Source: OLB7 sp966250335 (GTDB lineage Bacteria; Bacteroidota; Ignavibacteria; OLB7). Taken from it: a DNA stretch of 64,000 bases. Location of the stretch: positions 145,963 to 209,962 of the forward strand of contig CBINGZ010000004.1 in assembly GCA_966250335.1 (NCBI GenBank), given 5' to 3'. Positions 43,808 through 51,295 of this stretch are shown in pieces. Numbering within the stretch: position 1 is the first letter of the stretch; each line of letters opens with the position of its first letter. A model generated the notes under the pieces. That model was not told where the DNA came from. It did not search any database and saw only the letters and a program-made list of their open reading frames with translations. The translations under genes were made by a program, and so were the position numbers.

Positions 43808-45871
43808 CTACGGAACCCCCCTGATCCGCACCACGACCTGACCTTCCGTCGATTCGCGATATCCCTCCCCGTCGGCCGACTCCACGCCCGACGATATCGT
43901 GCCGACCCGTGCGCCGTTCTTCCGCGCGGCCTCGGCGATCGCCTCCGCCAGTCCCCTGACATGCTCCTCCATCGCCCGGCGTCCCTCCCCCTTCGGCTCC
44001 ACGATACCGGTGATCCGCACGGCCGCGTCGTCCGGCAGTGTCGCGGCGATCTCCCTGACGGCGTCGCGGTCGATCGTGTCGGCCGGGTCGAGCGGTTCGG
44101 AGATGCGATACGATATTTCCTCGATCTTCCCGAGGATGTCGACGGTGCGCTCCATCGAGATCGTGCGGCGGTGCGTGTGCAGCGGTATCCCGGCCCGCGC
44201 CGTGTATCGATCCCCCGCCGAGTCGATCACCGTGAACGCAGCGGTCAGAGGGGCGGCCTCGTCGGCCAGTTCCTCGTATCCCGGCCGCCATTGATCGCCG
44301 GCAACCTTCCCTCCGGACTCTCCGCGGCTGGAGTAGGCGGCGACCGTGTCGGCCCGATGCGTCAGCACAAGACTCCACTCCCGCAGCCCTCCGTCGGCCT
44401 GGTATGTCGGCTCCAGCTTGACCAGCGGGGAGCCGATCCGCCGCCGCGTGTCGTGCACGACCACGGGGGCAAGAAGCTCCGGGTCGTCGGAGGCGAGCCG
44501 CAGCTCGTCGGGCGCGCCCGACCTCTGCTCGACGGGAGCCGGGAGGATACGGGACGGGTCGATCTTCCATGTCGTGAGAAGATATTCCTGAACGGCCGCG
44601 AGACGGCCTGAGTCGAGCCGCGGCGCATCGCTGTCGTTCTCCGATATTCCGGTGCCGAGCTGCAGGAGCGCGACCGGGCGCTCCCGCATCCTGCTTCCCA
44701 CGATATTCAGGGTCTGCCGGCGGATCGACGCGACGTCGGCGAACCTGAGCGAGTCGAGACCGGACTCCGCCCCGTGAAGATCGTGCTCCGATGGATATAT
44801 CGACGACAGACGCGCCGAGCCCGGCTCGAACAGGACCACGGGATGGAAGACGATACGGGTGGTTTCCCGGATCTCCAGAAGCTGCACCGTTGCCGTGTCT
44901 CTCGGCTCTCCGCCGTCGCCGATGCCGCGGATGGAGACCGCCGCGTTCAGCCTCGTCCGGCGGGGCGGGGTCACCTCGGCGATCGGATGCTCCCGAAGCT
45001 GCTCCGGGTTCGGCTCCCAGCGGGGGACCCTGGGAAGCTCGGAACCGGCGATATGTCTGTCGTGACTCGATATGTCGAAAAGCAGCCCCACATTCCCCTC
45101 GATCCCGAATTTCCGCATCCCCTGCCCGGGGAGCAGCGGCGCCAGTTCCCCCCCGGCGGAGATGCCGACCCGGAGGGAGGTGGGACCGGATAAGGGGAGT
45201 ATGTACGATCCGGAGACGATCCCCTCGATCGCGATCGAAGCGGGACGCACGGGCGGAGCCTCGGGAACCCTCCTGTCGTCGGCCGCGCCGTCGTGGATGC
45301 GTTCGGTCGTTCCCGTCGAGAAGGAGAAGGGGCTGATGAATCGCGGTCCGATTGAGATGCCGAATCCCTTCCCCACCCTCATCTCCGCCGCCAGATCGAC
45401 CTCCAGGGCGGTCATGGAGAAGTCATGGACGAAATCGCGGTCGGCGACCTGCTCGCTGATCGTCACCGAGTCGAAGTACCAGTAGTCGGAGGAGGGAGAG
45501 GTGAAGCGAAGATCGGATCGTGACACGCCGACCCGCGCCGAGAGACCGAACGGTTCGAAGAGCGAGGGGAGGAGGAGAATCGCCCCCGCGCTCGATCGGC
45601 CGGCGATCCCGTCGGAAAGAAGACCGTAATCCGCGCAGTCGGGCAGCACCGGAAATCCGCCGTCGACGAGCCCACGCTCCAGCGCGACGACAAGGCCCGC
45701 CCGAATCTCCGCTCCGGGGAGATCCTGGGCCACGGCCGTGGGGAGGCTCAGGAGGGAGCAGAGGCCCGCCAGCGCGCCCGATATATGCCGCCGCGATATG
45801 GAACGAAGGTATCCCATAAGAGCCGTCGGGGGGCCGCCGTTCCGCGGTTTGTCGTGCGGTCGGCGGGTCAT
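43808..45871 (-). CDS. Outer-membrane barrel protein with degenerate OmpA-like domain (module B)
   Basis: 687 residues from the ATG at 45871, which overlaps the upstream stop (ATGA); an ATG at 45817 gives a shorter leader. A signal peptide ends near 'LPTAVAQD'. Beta-barrel-like strands follow ('LVVALERGLVDGG', 'GKGFGISIGPRFISPF', 'SLRVGISAGGELAPLL'). The OmpA-like segment ('RPVALLQLGTG', 'SGRLAAVQEYLL', 'IDPSRILP') again lacks the conserved HTD. The C-terminal region 'LTAAFTVIDSAGDRYTARAG' matches module A 'LTAEFTVEDSAGTVATARDT', and a second helix-strand unit follows ('VRITGIVEPKGEGRRAMEEH'). It is clearly paralogous to 17863-19905 and sits in the same divergent position relative to an ECF sigma gene, with one T9SS cargo gene between. 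Confidence 0.75.
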   Translation of the reverse strand: MTRRPHDKPRNGGPPTALMGYLRSISRRHISGALAGLCSLLSLPTAVAQDLPGAEIRAGLVVALERGLVDGGFPVLPDCADYGLLSDGIAGRSSAGAILLLPSLFEPFGLSARVGVSRSDLRFTSPSSDYWYFDSVTISEQVADRDFVHDFSMTALEVDLAAEMRVGKGFGISIGPRFISPFSFSTGTTERIHDGAADDRRVPEAPPVRPASIAIEGIVSGSYILPLSGPTSLRVGISAGGELAPLLPGQGMRKFGIEGNVGLLFDISSHDRHIAGSELPRVPRWEPNPEQLREHPIAEVTPPRRTRLNAAVSIRGIGDGGEPRDTATVQLLEIRETTRIVFHPVVLFEPGSARLSSIYPSEHDLHGAESGLDSLRFADVASIRRQTLNIVGSRMRERPVALLQLGTGISENDSDAPRLDSGRLAAVQEYLLTTWKIDPSRILPAPVEQRSGAPDELRLASDDPELLAPVVVHDTRRRIGSPLVKLEPTYQADGGLREWSLVLTHRADTVAAYSSRGESGGKVAGDQWRPGYEELADEAAPLTAAFTVIDSAGDRYTARAGIPLHTHRRTISMERTVDILGKIEEISYRISEPLDPADTIDRDAVREIAATLPDDAAVRITGIVEPKGEGRRAMEEHVRGLAEAIAEAARKNGARVGTISSGVESADGEGYRESTEGQVVVRIRGVP

Positions 45872-47583
45872 CGGGAGATCGGTATGAGTTCGACGGCGCG
45901 TTCGGCTCCCCATCTCACTTCCAGGAGATAGATTCCCCGCGGGAGGTCTCCGGTCGGAAGGATCGCGCGCCGCGCCGGATCGTCGACCGGCTCGGGGGCT
46001 ACCGATATCTTCATGCTTCCCGCCATGTCGTAGAGCCGCAACTCCGGCCGCGAGCCGGAGGGGGCGGTGTAGGTCACGGAGAGTTCCTCCTCGGCGGCAG
46101 TGATCGATCCTATTGCGATCTTTGTTGCGCCCGATCGTTCACGCTCCACATCGCATCCCTCCAGATAGACCATGCCGGCGCCGTTGTGCTCCATCGGGTC
46201 GACCCCGAAGAGGGAGACCCGGTCGATCACGACCTCGTTGGTCGGCATCCCCGTCGAAAGTCCTCTGAACTCGATGCTGATGATGCGACCGTCCGACGGC
46301 GTAAGTGTTCCGGCGTTCCCGTCGATCGTGAGCGTTCCGTCACGTTCATAGAGGATGGGGACCGGGGAGTCGGGGGGCATGATCGCCCGTATCGGGTAGA
46401 GAGATCGTGGAGGGATATGGAACCGCATCGTGAACGCTCCGATCGCGGGGGGAGATTCGATTCCGGCGGCGGTCCGCAGCGTCAGCGTGATCCGATCCCC
46501 GACCACGGCGCTCGCGGAATCGAGCCATACGGCCGGGGTGACGGCGGTCCCGATAAGCCTGATCTCCTGTTGCAGGCCGTTATCGAACTCCAGCTTCAGC
46601 AGCTCCTCCGATCGGCCGACCGAACCGGGATGATATCCGGCCTCCAGCCCGGTGCCGGAACCCGCCGGGATGGTGATCGGCTGGGATGGGGGAACGGCGG
46701 GCGAGAGGGTGAAGTCGTCGTTCCCTCCGGTCCGCGCCAGGGTCGCGCCGGTCAGCGTTCCGGGCGTTGTTCCTCTGTTGAAGACCGAGATCACGGTATC
46801 GCGTCGCAATCCGATCCATACGGTTCCGAAATCTATCGTGTCGACGACCTCGATCGAATCGGTGACAACGGTTCCGACAAGCCGGATCGTCGGCGACGCG
46901 CCGTAGGTGTCGCTCGTGAAGCTCACGGTGCCCGTTTCCACACCATATGCGGTGGGGCAGAACTCGACGATGAAGTCGCGCCGTTCCCCGGGCGACAGAA
47001 CGAATCCCCACGGAGGCTCCGGAGGGACGAGGGTGAAGAAGGAGTTGTCTATATCGATTCGGGAGACTTCGAGCGGAAACGCTCCATCGTTGGCGATGCT
47101 GAAGGAGTTCCGCACGCATTTCAGCGGCGCGTCGGCACGGAAGTGAACCTCGGGCCGATCCGTGGAGAGGATCGGAGCTCCCGCACATCCTCCGAGCGGG
47201 ATGGTCCGCTGTCGCGATCCGCCGTCGGTCAATGAGCTGACGTAGAGATGAAGTTCGTTCGAGAAGCAGCCGATGTCGGCCGGGCAGTAGCGGATCACGA
47301 TGCTGTCCCTCTCCTGCGACCCGATGATCGGAATAGTGAGGGGGGCGATGGTCACGCCACCCTCGTCGGAGTCGAGAAACAGGGTGTCGATCGCCAGGTC
47401 GTCGTCGCCGTTGTTGAGCAGAGGGATGACGATCGAGTCGCAGTTGCCGACGCGGACCAGGCCGATGAAGAGCGTGTCCGGGACCACAAGATCCTCCGTG
47501 TCGGCCGCGGGGACGATCTGCGCGCTCCCGATGAGCGGGAGGAGCAGGAGGAGTGCGACAAGTCCGGTCAGAAATCGGTCCAT
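45868..47583 (-). CDS. Choice-of-anchor/Hydin-like protein with T9SS sorting domain
   Basis: 571 residues from ATG 47583 ('MDRFLTGLVALLLLLPLIGS' is the signal peptide); the open frame to 47667 only adds a non-hydrophobic leader. Three or four ~100-residue Ig-like units of the ASPM-SPD2-Hydin/choice-of-anchor D type are visible ('DTLFIGLVRVGNCDSIVIPL', 'CVRNSFSIANDGAFPLEVSR', 'DTIDFGTVWIGLRRDTVISV'). They are followed by a cohesin-like stretch and a short T9SS sorting domain ending 'GIYLLEVRWGAERAVELIPISR' (in parts). Its stop overlaps the OmpA-like start by 4 bp, so cargo and outer-membrane protein are co-translated. It is divergent from the ECF sigma gene at 47819. Confidence 0.85.
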   Translation of the reverse strand: MDRFLTGLVALLLLLPLIGSAQIVPAADTEDLVVPDTLFIGLVRVGNCDSIVIPLLNNGDDDLAIDTLFLDSDEGGVTIAPLTIPIIGSQERDSIVIRYCPADIGCFSNELHLYVSSLTDGGSRQRTIPLGGCAGAPILSTDRPEVHFRADAPLKCVRNSFSIANDGAFPLEVSRIDIDNSFFTLVPPEPPWGFVLSPGERRDFIVEFCPTAYGVETGTVSFTSDTYGASPTIRLVGTVVTDSIEVVDTIDFGTVWIGLRRDTVISVFNRGTTPGTLTGATLARTGGNDDFTLSPAVPPSQPITIPAGSGTGLEAGYHPGSVGRSEELLKLEFDNGLQQEIRLIGTAVTPAVWLDSASAVVGDRITLTLRTAAGIESPPAIGAFTMRFHIPPRSLYPIRAIMPPDSPVPILYERDGTLTIDGNAGTLTPSDGRIISIEFRGLSTGMPTNEVVIDRVSLFGVDPMEHNGAGMVYLEGCDVERERSGATKIAIGSITAAEEELSVTYTAPSGSRPELRLYDMAGSMKISVAPEPVDDPARRAILPTGDLPRGIYLLEVRWGAERAVELIPISR

Positions 47584-47818
47584 TGTGCGGCGGGATGCCG
47601 GGGATTGAATGTTGCCGGGCGACGAGTGCTGCGTCTGACGGCCGCCGGTCGGGAAGCGACGCGACACTAATATATATCCCCGCGGGGCCGCGGTTTGTTA
47701 CATCCTCTCCTTTCATACCTGCAGGTTCACGGCGGCGAGAAAAAGTCTGAACCCTTCTGTGACACTCCCATCATTCCCGGTGCTATCTCTCATGAACGGC
47801 GATCACGGTACCTGATCA
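47584..47818. promoter_or_regulatory. Divergent regulatory region of module B
   Basis: 235 bp between divergent units. It contains GGATGTAA on the minus strand (47698-47705), the same 8-mer as in module A, and an AT-rich TAATATATAT block at 47668-47677 that stands out in GC-rich DNA and may be a promoter core. No other feature is visible. Confidence 0.3.
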
Positions 47819-48481
47819 ATGAATTCCCTACTCTCAATATCAAGCCAGGCAGTGAAGCGGAGAGAGCAGCCAGACTCGAGGACGGCGGCACGCGACGACG
47901 TGGAACTGTTCGGGAGATTCCTGGACGGGGACGACAACGCGTTCATGGAGCTGTTCGACCGCCATACGCCGCGGCTTGGAAAGTACTGTCGAAAGATGAT
48001 CGGCGACCGGGTCCAGGTCGAGGATCTGATGCAGGATCTGTGGGAGAAGGTGATCAGGCTGCGCGACAAGCCGGCCGATCTCCCCTACAACCCGCTCGGC
48101 CTTCTCTACTGGATGACCCGGAATCTCTGCCTCAACCACCTCCGCGGGGTGCGCAGGCACCCCGAGTGGGAGGGGATCACCGATCTGACCCATGCGATAG
48201 CGGAGACCGAGGAGATGTCCTCGATGGAGGAAATGGTCGTGGTGGCGCTGGAAAAGCTCCCCTTGTCGCAGAGGGAGGTGTTGATCCTGAACGCCTATTC
48301 CGGCTATACGTTCGAGGAGATCGCGCAGATGACGGGCGAGTCGCACGGGGCCGTACGGACAAGGGCCTGGCGGGCGCGCACACAGTTGAAGCGGATCGTC
48401 GCCGCTCTTATCGAGCTGGAGGACAACCGCACCGAGAATGAAGGACGCACATCACAGAGCAATTCGGAGGACGAGCAGTGA
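47819..48481 (+). CDS. ECF-family sigma-70 factor (module B)
   Basis: 220 residues. Region 2 ('FMELFDRHTPRLGKYCRKMI', 'VEDLMQDLWEKVI', 'LLYWMTRNLCLNHLRG') and region 4 ('LPLSQREVLILNAYSGYTFE', 'GESHGAVRTRAWRARTQLKR') are intact and closely match the module A sigma. Its stop overlaps the anti-sigma start (GTGA), so the two are translationally coupled. Two T9SS cargo genes follow the anti-sigma gene on the same strand, so the sigma may drive both these and the divergent cargo/OmpA pair. In Porphyromonas the ECF factor SigP connects PorXY to T9SS gene expression; whether this sigma is equivalent is unknown. Confidence 0.9.
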   Translation: MNSLLSISSQAVKRREQPDSRTAARDDVELFGRFLDGDDNAFMELFDRHTPRLGKYCRKMIGDRVQVEDLMQDLWEKVIRLRDKPADLPYNPLGLLYWMTRNLCLNHLRGVRRHPEWEGITDLTHAIAETEEMSSMEEMVVVALEKLPLSQREVLILNAYSGYTFEEIAQMTGESHGAVRTRAWRARTQLKRIVAALIELEDNRTENEGRTSQSNSEDEQ

Positions 48482-49218
48482 ATCGCGCCGAACGGGAACG
48501 CTTGATAGAACGCTATCTCAACGGAGAGATGACCTCCTCCGAAGAGCACGACCTCTTCATCGAAGTCGCGGTCGACAGGGAGCTTCGGACGGAACTGAAG
48601 GCCTACAGGACCGTGGAGAGCGCCATCAGAAAGGATGGGGCGGCCTCCCCGTCGTACACCGCGCTGCGGGGGCGGGTCCAGGCGTCGCTGCAGGGGACCG
48701 CGGTTCCGGGGGGCGCCTCCGCCGGGAGCGCAGCAGCCCCGACCGCCGCGACAGGGATCCTGAAGGGGGTCGCCGCCGTGAAGTGGATCGTCGCCGCGGG
48801 AGCCGCGGCCTCTCTCTCCCTGGCGGTCCTGCTCGTTCAGCCCGGCGCCGAACGGGGAGCGGAACCATCACCGGATGCCGGCACCCCTCATATCCTGAGG
48901 GAGGTTCCGCGACCGGCGTCGTCTCAGCCGCCGGTCGTCGGGGGGGCTGAAGAATCGGATCGTGATGGAGAGATGGTCCCGCGTCCCGCGTCCGTCCCGC
49001 GTGAGGCTCTGGAACCGGGGACGAAGAACGTATCGGGAAGCGACAGGACAAAACCCTCCGGCGCACAGGCTTCCGAAGCCGATCGCCGGGAGAAGGGGGG
49101 AGGGGATACGGGAGCAGCCTCGGCGTCCGGCGGGCGCCGCAGGGAATGGCTCAAGCGGTCCGACGATTCCACGGTGCGTATCGGTATCGAGTATATGCAG
49201 CCGCGTCCGCTGAACTAG
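48478..49218 (+). CDS. Membrane-anchored anti-sigma factor candidate (module B)
   Basis: 246 residues, GTG start overlapping the sigma stop. The N-terminal helical domain (about 1-72, 'LIERYLNGEMTSSEEHDLFI') is homologous to that of module A. A transmembrane helix lies at about 101-121 ('VKWIVAAGAAASLSLAVLLV'), then a long Pro/Ser/Gly/Glu-rich periplasmic tail ending 'DDSTVRIGIEYMQPRPLN'. No zinc-binding motif. By position it is the cognate anti-sigma of the preceding gene. The next gene follows after 51 bp, so the sigma, anti-sigma and two cargo genes probably form one transcript. Confidence 0.72.
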   Translation: MNRAERERLIERYLNGEMTSSEEHDLFIEVAVDRELRTELKAYRTVESAIRKDGAASPSYTALRGRVQASLQGTAVPGGASAGSAAAPTAATGILKGVAAVKWIVAAGAAASLSLAVLLVQPGAERGAEPSPDAGTPHILREVPRPASSQPPVVGGAEESDRDGEMVPRPASVPREALEPGTKNVSGSDRTKPSGAQASEADRREKGGGDTGAASASGGRRREWLKRSDDSTVRIGIEYMQPRPLN

Positions 49219-49269
49219 CAGACTCATCGACAATATCGAATATCAACATAAAGGCAGGAGCATATCGTT

Positions 49270-51246
49270 ATGCGATTTCAAAGATTTTTCCTTACGAGCG
49301 CCCTCATGGCTCTCCTGATCGCGGCTCTTCCGTGGTCGTCGGCGCAGGCCAAGGATGTCAAGATCACGTTCACCTCCCGTCCCTACGTTGCTCCCGCAAA
49401 GGCGGCGAGCGGCGCGGCAGGTCGGAAGTATCTCTACGACGCCGACGCCGTGGCCGACAACGGGGGGAAGCTGAGGTATTCCCTCCGGTTCGGCCCGAAC
49501 GGCATGGCGGTCGACCCGCAGACGGGTATCGTGGACTGGAAACCCTCCGAGGTTGGGCACTATGTGGTCGAGATCCGCGCCGAGCTCGTCAACGATCCCA
49601 CGGTCACGGCCCAGCAGGGGTGGACGATCGAGGTGACCGGATGCGCCAGCACCGGCATCATCAGCGGCATGGTCCAGTACGACAACGGGACCACGGTGAC
49701 CTCGGGAACGATCACCGCGCGAATGGTCGGTTCCACCAGCTCGCCGCTGGCCCGCGTGCAGGGGAATATCGTCAACGGCGCCTACTCGCTGACCGTCGAC
49801 AAGGGGACCTACGTGCTGGAGGCGAAGGGGCCGTTCCAGACCGAGTGGTACAAGAACTCGCCCGATTTCCTTCAGGCCGAGAGGCTCATGCTCGGCTGCG
49901 GCGAGCAGCGGACGGCCGACTTCAGGGTCGCTCCCGTTCCCTCTCCCGGCCAGGCGTCGGTCGTCTCCGGACGTGTGATCGATGTCGCAACCCAGTCGCC
50001 CGTTGCCGGCGCGACGGTCGTCATCAGGGAGCTGGATCGCGAAGGTGCCGGAGAGAAGTGGCGGCGGATGATCTTTCCCCAGGGAGCGGCCGAAGGGTTC
50101 TCGACCGACGAGAACGGCTACTATCGAGGCCATACGGGGATCGCCTATTCCGGCAGGGAGTATCTCGTCTCGGTGCGTGAGGGGGGCTACGAGCATCAGA
50201 AGGGCCACATCCAACGGCAGTTCTTCAGCCTGACGCCGAACCCGGCCGAGGCCAGGGCGTTGAAGCCCGATCCTTCGGGAACCACGCCGGACGTCAACTT
50301 CCTGGTCCGCTTTCCGGGGACGTCGCGGGACGTGCGGATTCAGGTCCTCGACACGATGACCAACAACGCGAAGGCAGCCATTGTGATCTGGCGCGTGACC
50401 GACACGACCGACGGCCTGGAGATCGATCCCTTCAGATCGTTCACGACCTATGCCGACGGCGACGTCTCGATGGAGACGCCCGGTCTCTATCTCGTCATGG
50501 CGCTGCCGCAGGACCCCGGCTACCTTCCCGGCTACTTCGTCGTGGACGACACGGCGACCGCCTCGATCGGGAAGGCGACGCTGCTCGCGCTCGACGACGA
50601 GTGGGATCCGAGCGAGACGGTCGATCTCTGGCTACGTCCCCGGATCGCCTCCGAAGGAATCTCCGATCTCCGCGGCAAGGTCCGCGCGTCGCAGAACCTG
50701 ATCGACAAGCGAGGGATCTCGCCCCAGTCGGGCGCCCAGGGGGATCTCCCCGGAGCAACGGTCGTCGCCTACGACGAGGCGGGACGGGTCGCCGGGTTCA
50801 CCTTCAGCGAGGAGGACGGCACCTACCTTCTGGAGGGGCTCGCCGCCGGGACCTACACGGTCGTGTCGGAGAAGATCGGACTCGATCCCGATTCGACGAC
50901 GGTCGTGGTGAGCGGGCTGGGCGAAATAGTTGAATCCGATATGCTTCTGGAAGGAGCGATGACCAGCGGGGTCGAGCCGATCGACGGTCGCCGCCTCATC
51001 ACGGCGACGCTCAGCCCGAATCCGGTCTCATCGACCACTCTCCTCCGCTTCGACGGCGACGGCGGGCACGCCCGGATGAGCGTCACGGCGCTCGACGGCC
51101 GGGAGGTCCTTGTCAGGACGATCGAGACCGTCGACGGTCCCAACGAGCTGTCGCTCGATCTGGCGACGCTGCCGAACGGCAGATATCAGGTGATCGTCAC
51201 CGGCGAGACCACCGCGGCCTCGGTTCCCGTAACCGTATCGCGATAG
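49270..51246 (+). CDS. Carboxypeptidase-regulatory-like domain protein with T9SS sorting domain
   Basis: 658 residues, with AGGAG nine bases before the ATG. After the signal peptide (about 1-26, ending SSAQA), a cadherin/putative-Ig-type domain reads 'LRYSLRFGPNGMAVDPQTGI' and 'GHYVVEIRAE'. Repeated CarboxypepD_reg-type beta-sandwiches follow ('VVSGRVIDVATQSPVAGATV', 'LPGATVVAYDEAGRVAGFTF', 'LLEGLAAGTYTVVSEKIGL'). The T9SS sorting domain starts at 'ATLSPNPVSSTTLL' and ends 'TAASVPVTVSR'. It is predicted to be a secreted or surface structural protein. It is third in the sigma/anti-sigma transcript and 49 bp before the next cargo gene. Confidence 0.87.
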   Translation: MRFQRFFLTSALMALLIAALPWSSAQAKDVKITFTSRPYVAPAKAASGAAGRKYLYDADAVADNGGKLRYSLRFGPNGMAVDPQTGIVDWKPSEVGHYVVEIRAELVNDPTVTAQQGWTIEVTGCASTGIISGMVQYDNGTTVTSGTITARMVGSTSSPLARVQGNIVNGAYSLTVDKGTYVLEAKGPFQTEWYKNSPDFLQAERLMLGCGEQRTADFRVAPVPSPGQASVVSGRVIDVATQSPVAGATVVIRELDREGAGEKWRRMIFPQGAAEGFSTDENGYYRGHTGIAYSGREYLVSVREGGYEHQKGHIQRQFFSLTPNPAEARALKPDPSGTTPDVNFLVRFPGTSRDVRIQVLDTMTNNAKAAIVIWRVTDTTDGLEIDPFRSFTTYADGDVSMETPGLYLVMALPQDPGYLPGYFVVDDTATASIGKATLLALDDEWDPSETVDLWLRPRIASEGISDLRGKVRASQNLIDKRGISPQSGAQGDLPGATVVAYDEAGRVAGFTFSEEDGTYLLEGLAAGTYTVVSEKIGLDPDSTTVVVSGLGEIVESDMLLEGAMTSGVEPIDGRRLITATLSPNPVSSTTLLRFDGDGGHARMSVTALDGREVLVRTIETVDGPNELSLDLATLPNGRYQVIVTGETTAASVPVTVSR

Positions 51247-51295
51247 TATAGAGATGAACACGACATATTCAACACGATATTCAGCAGGTGATCTC

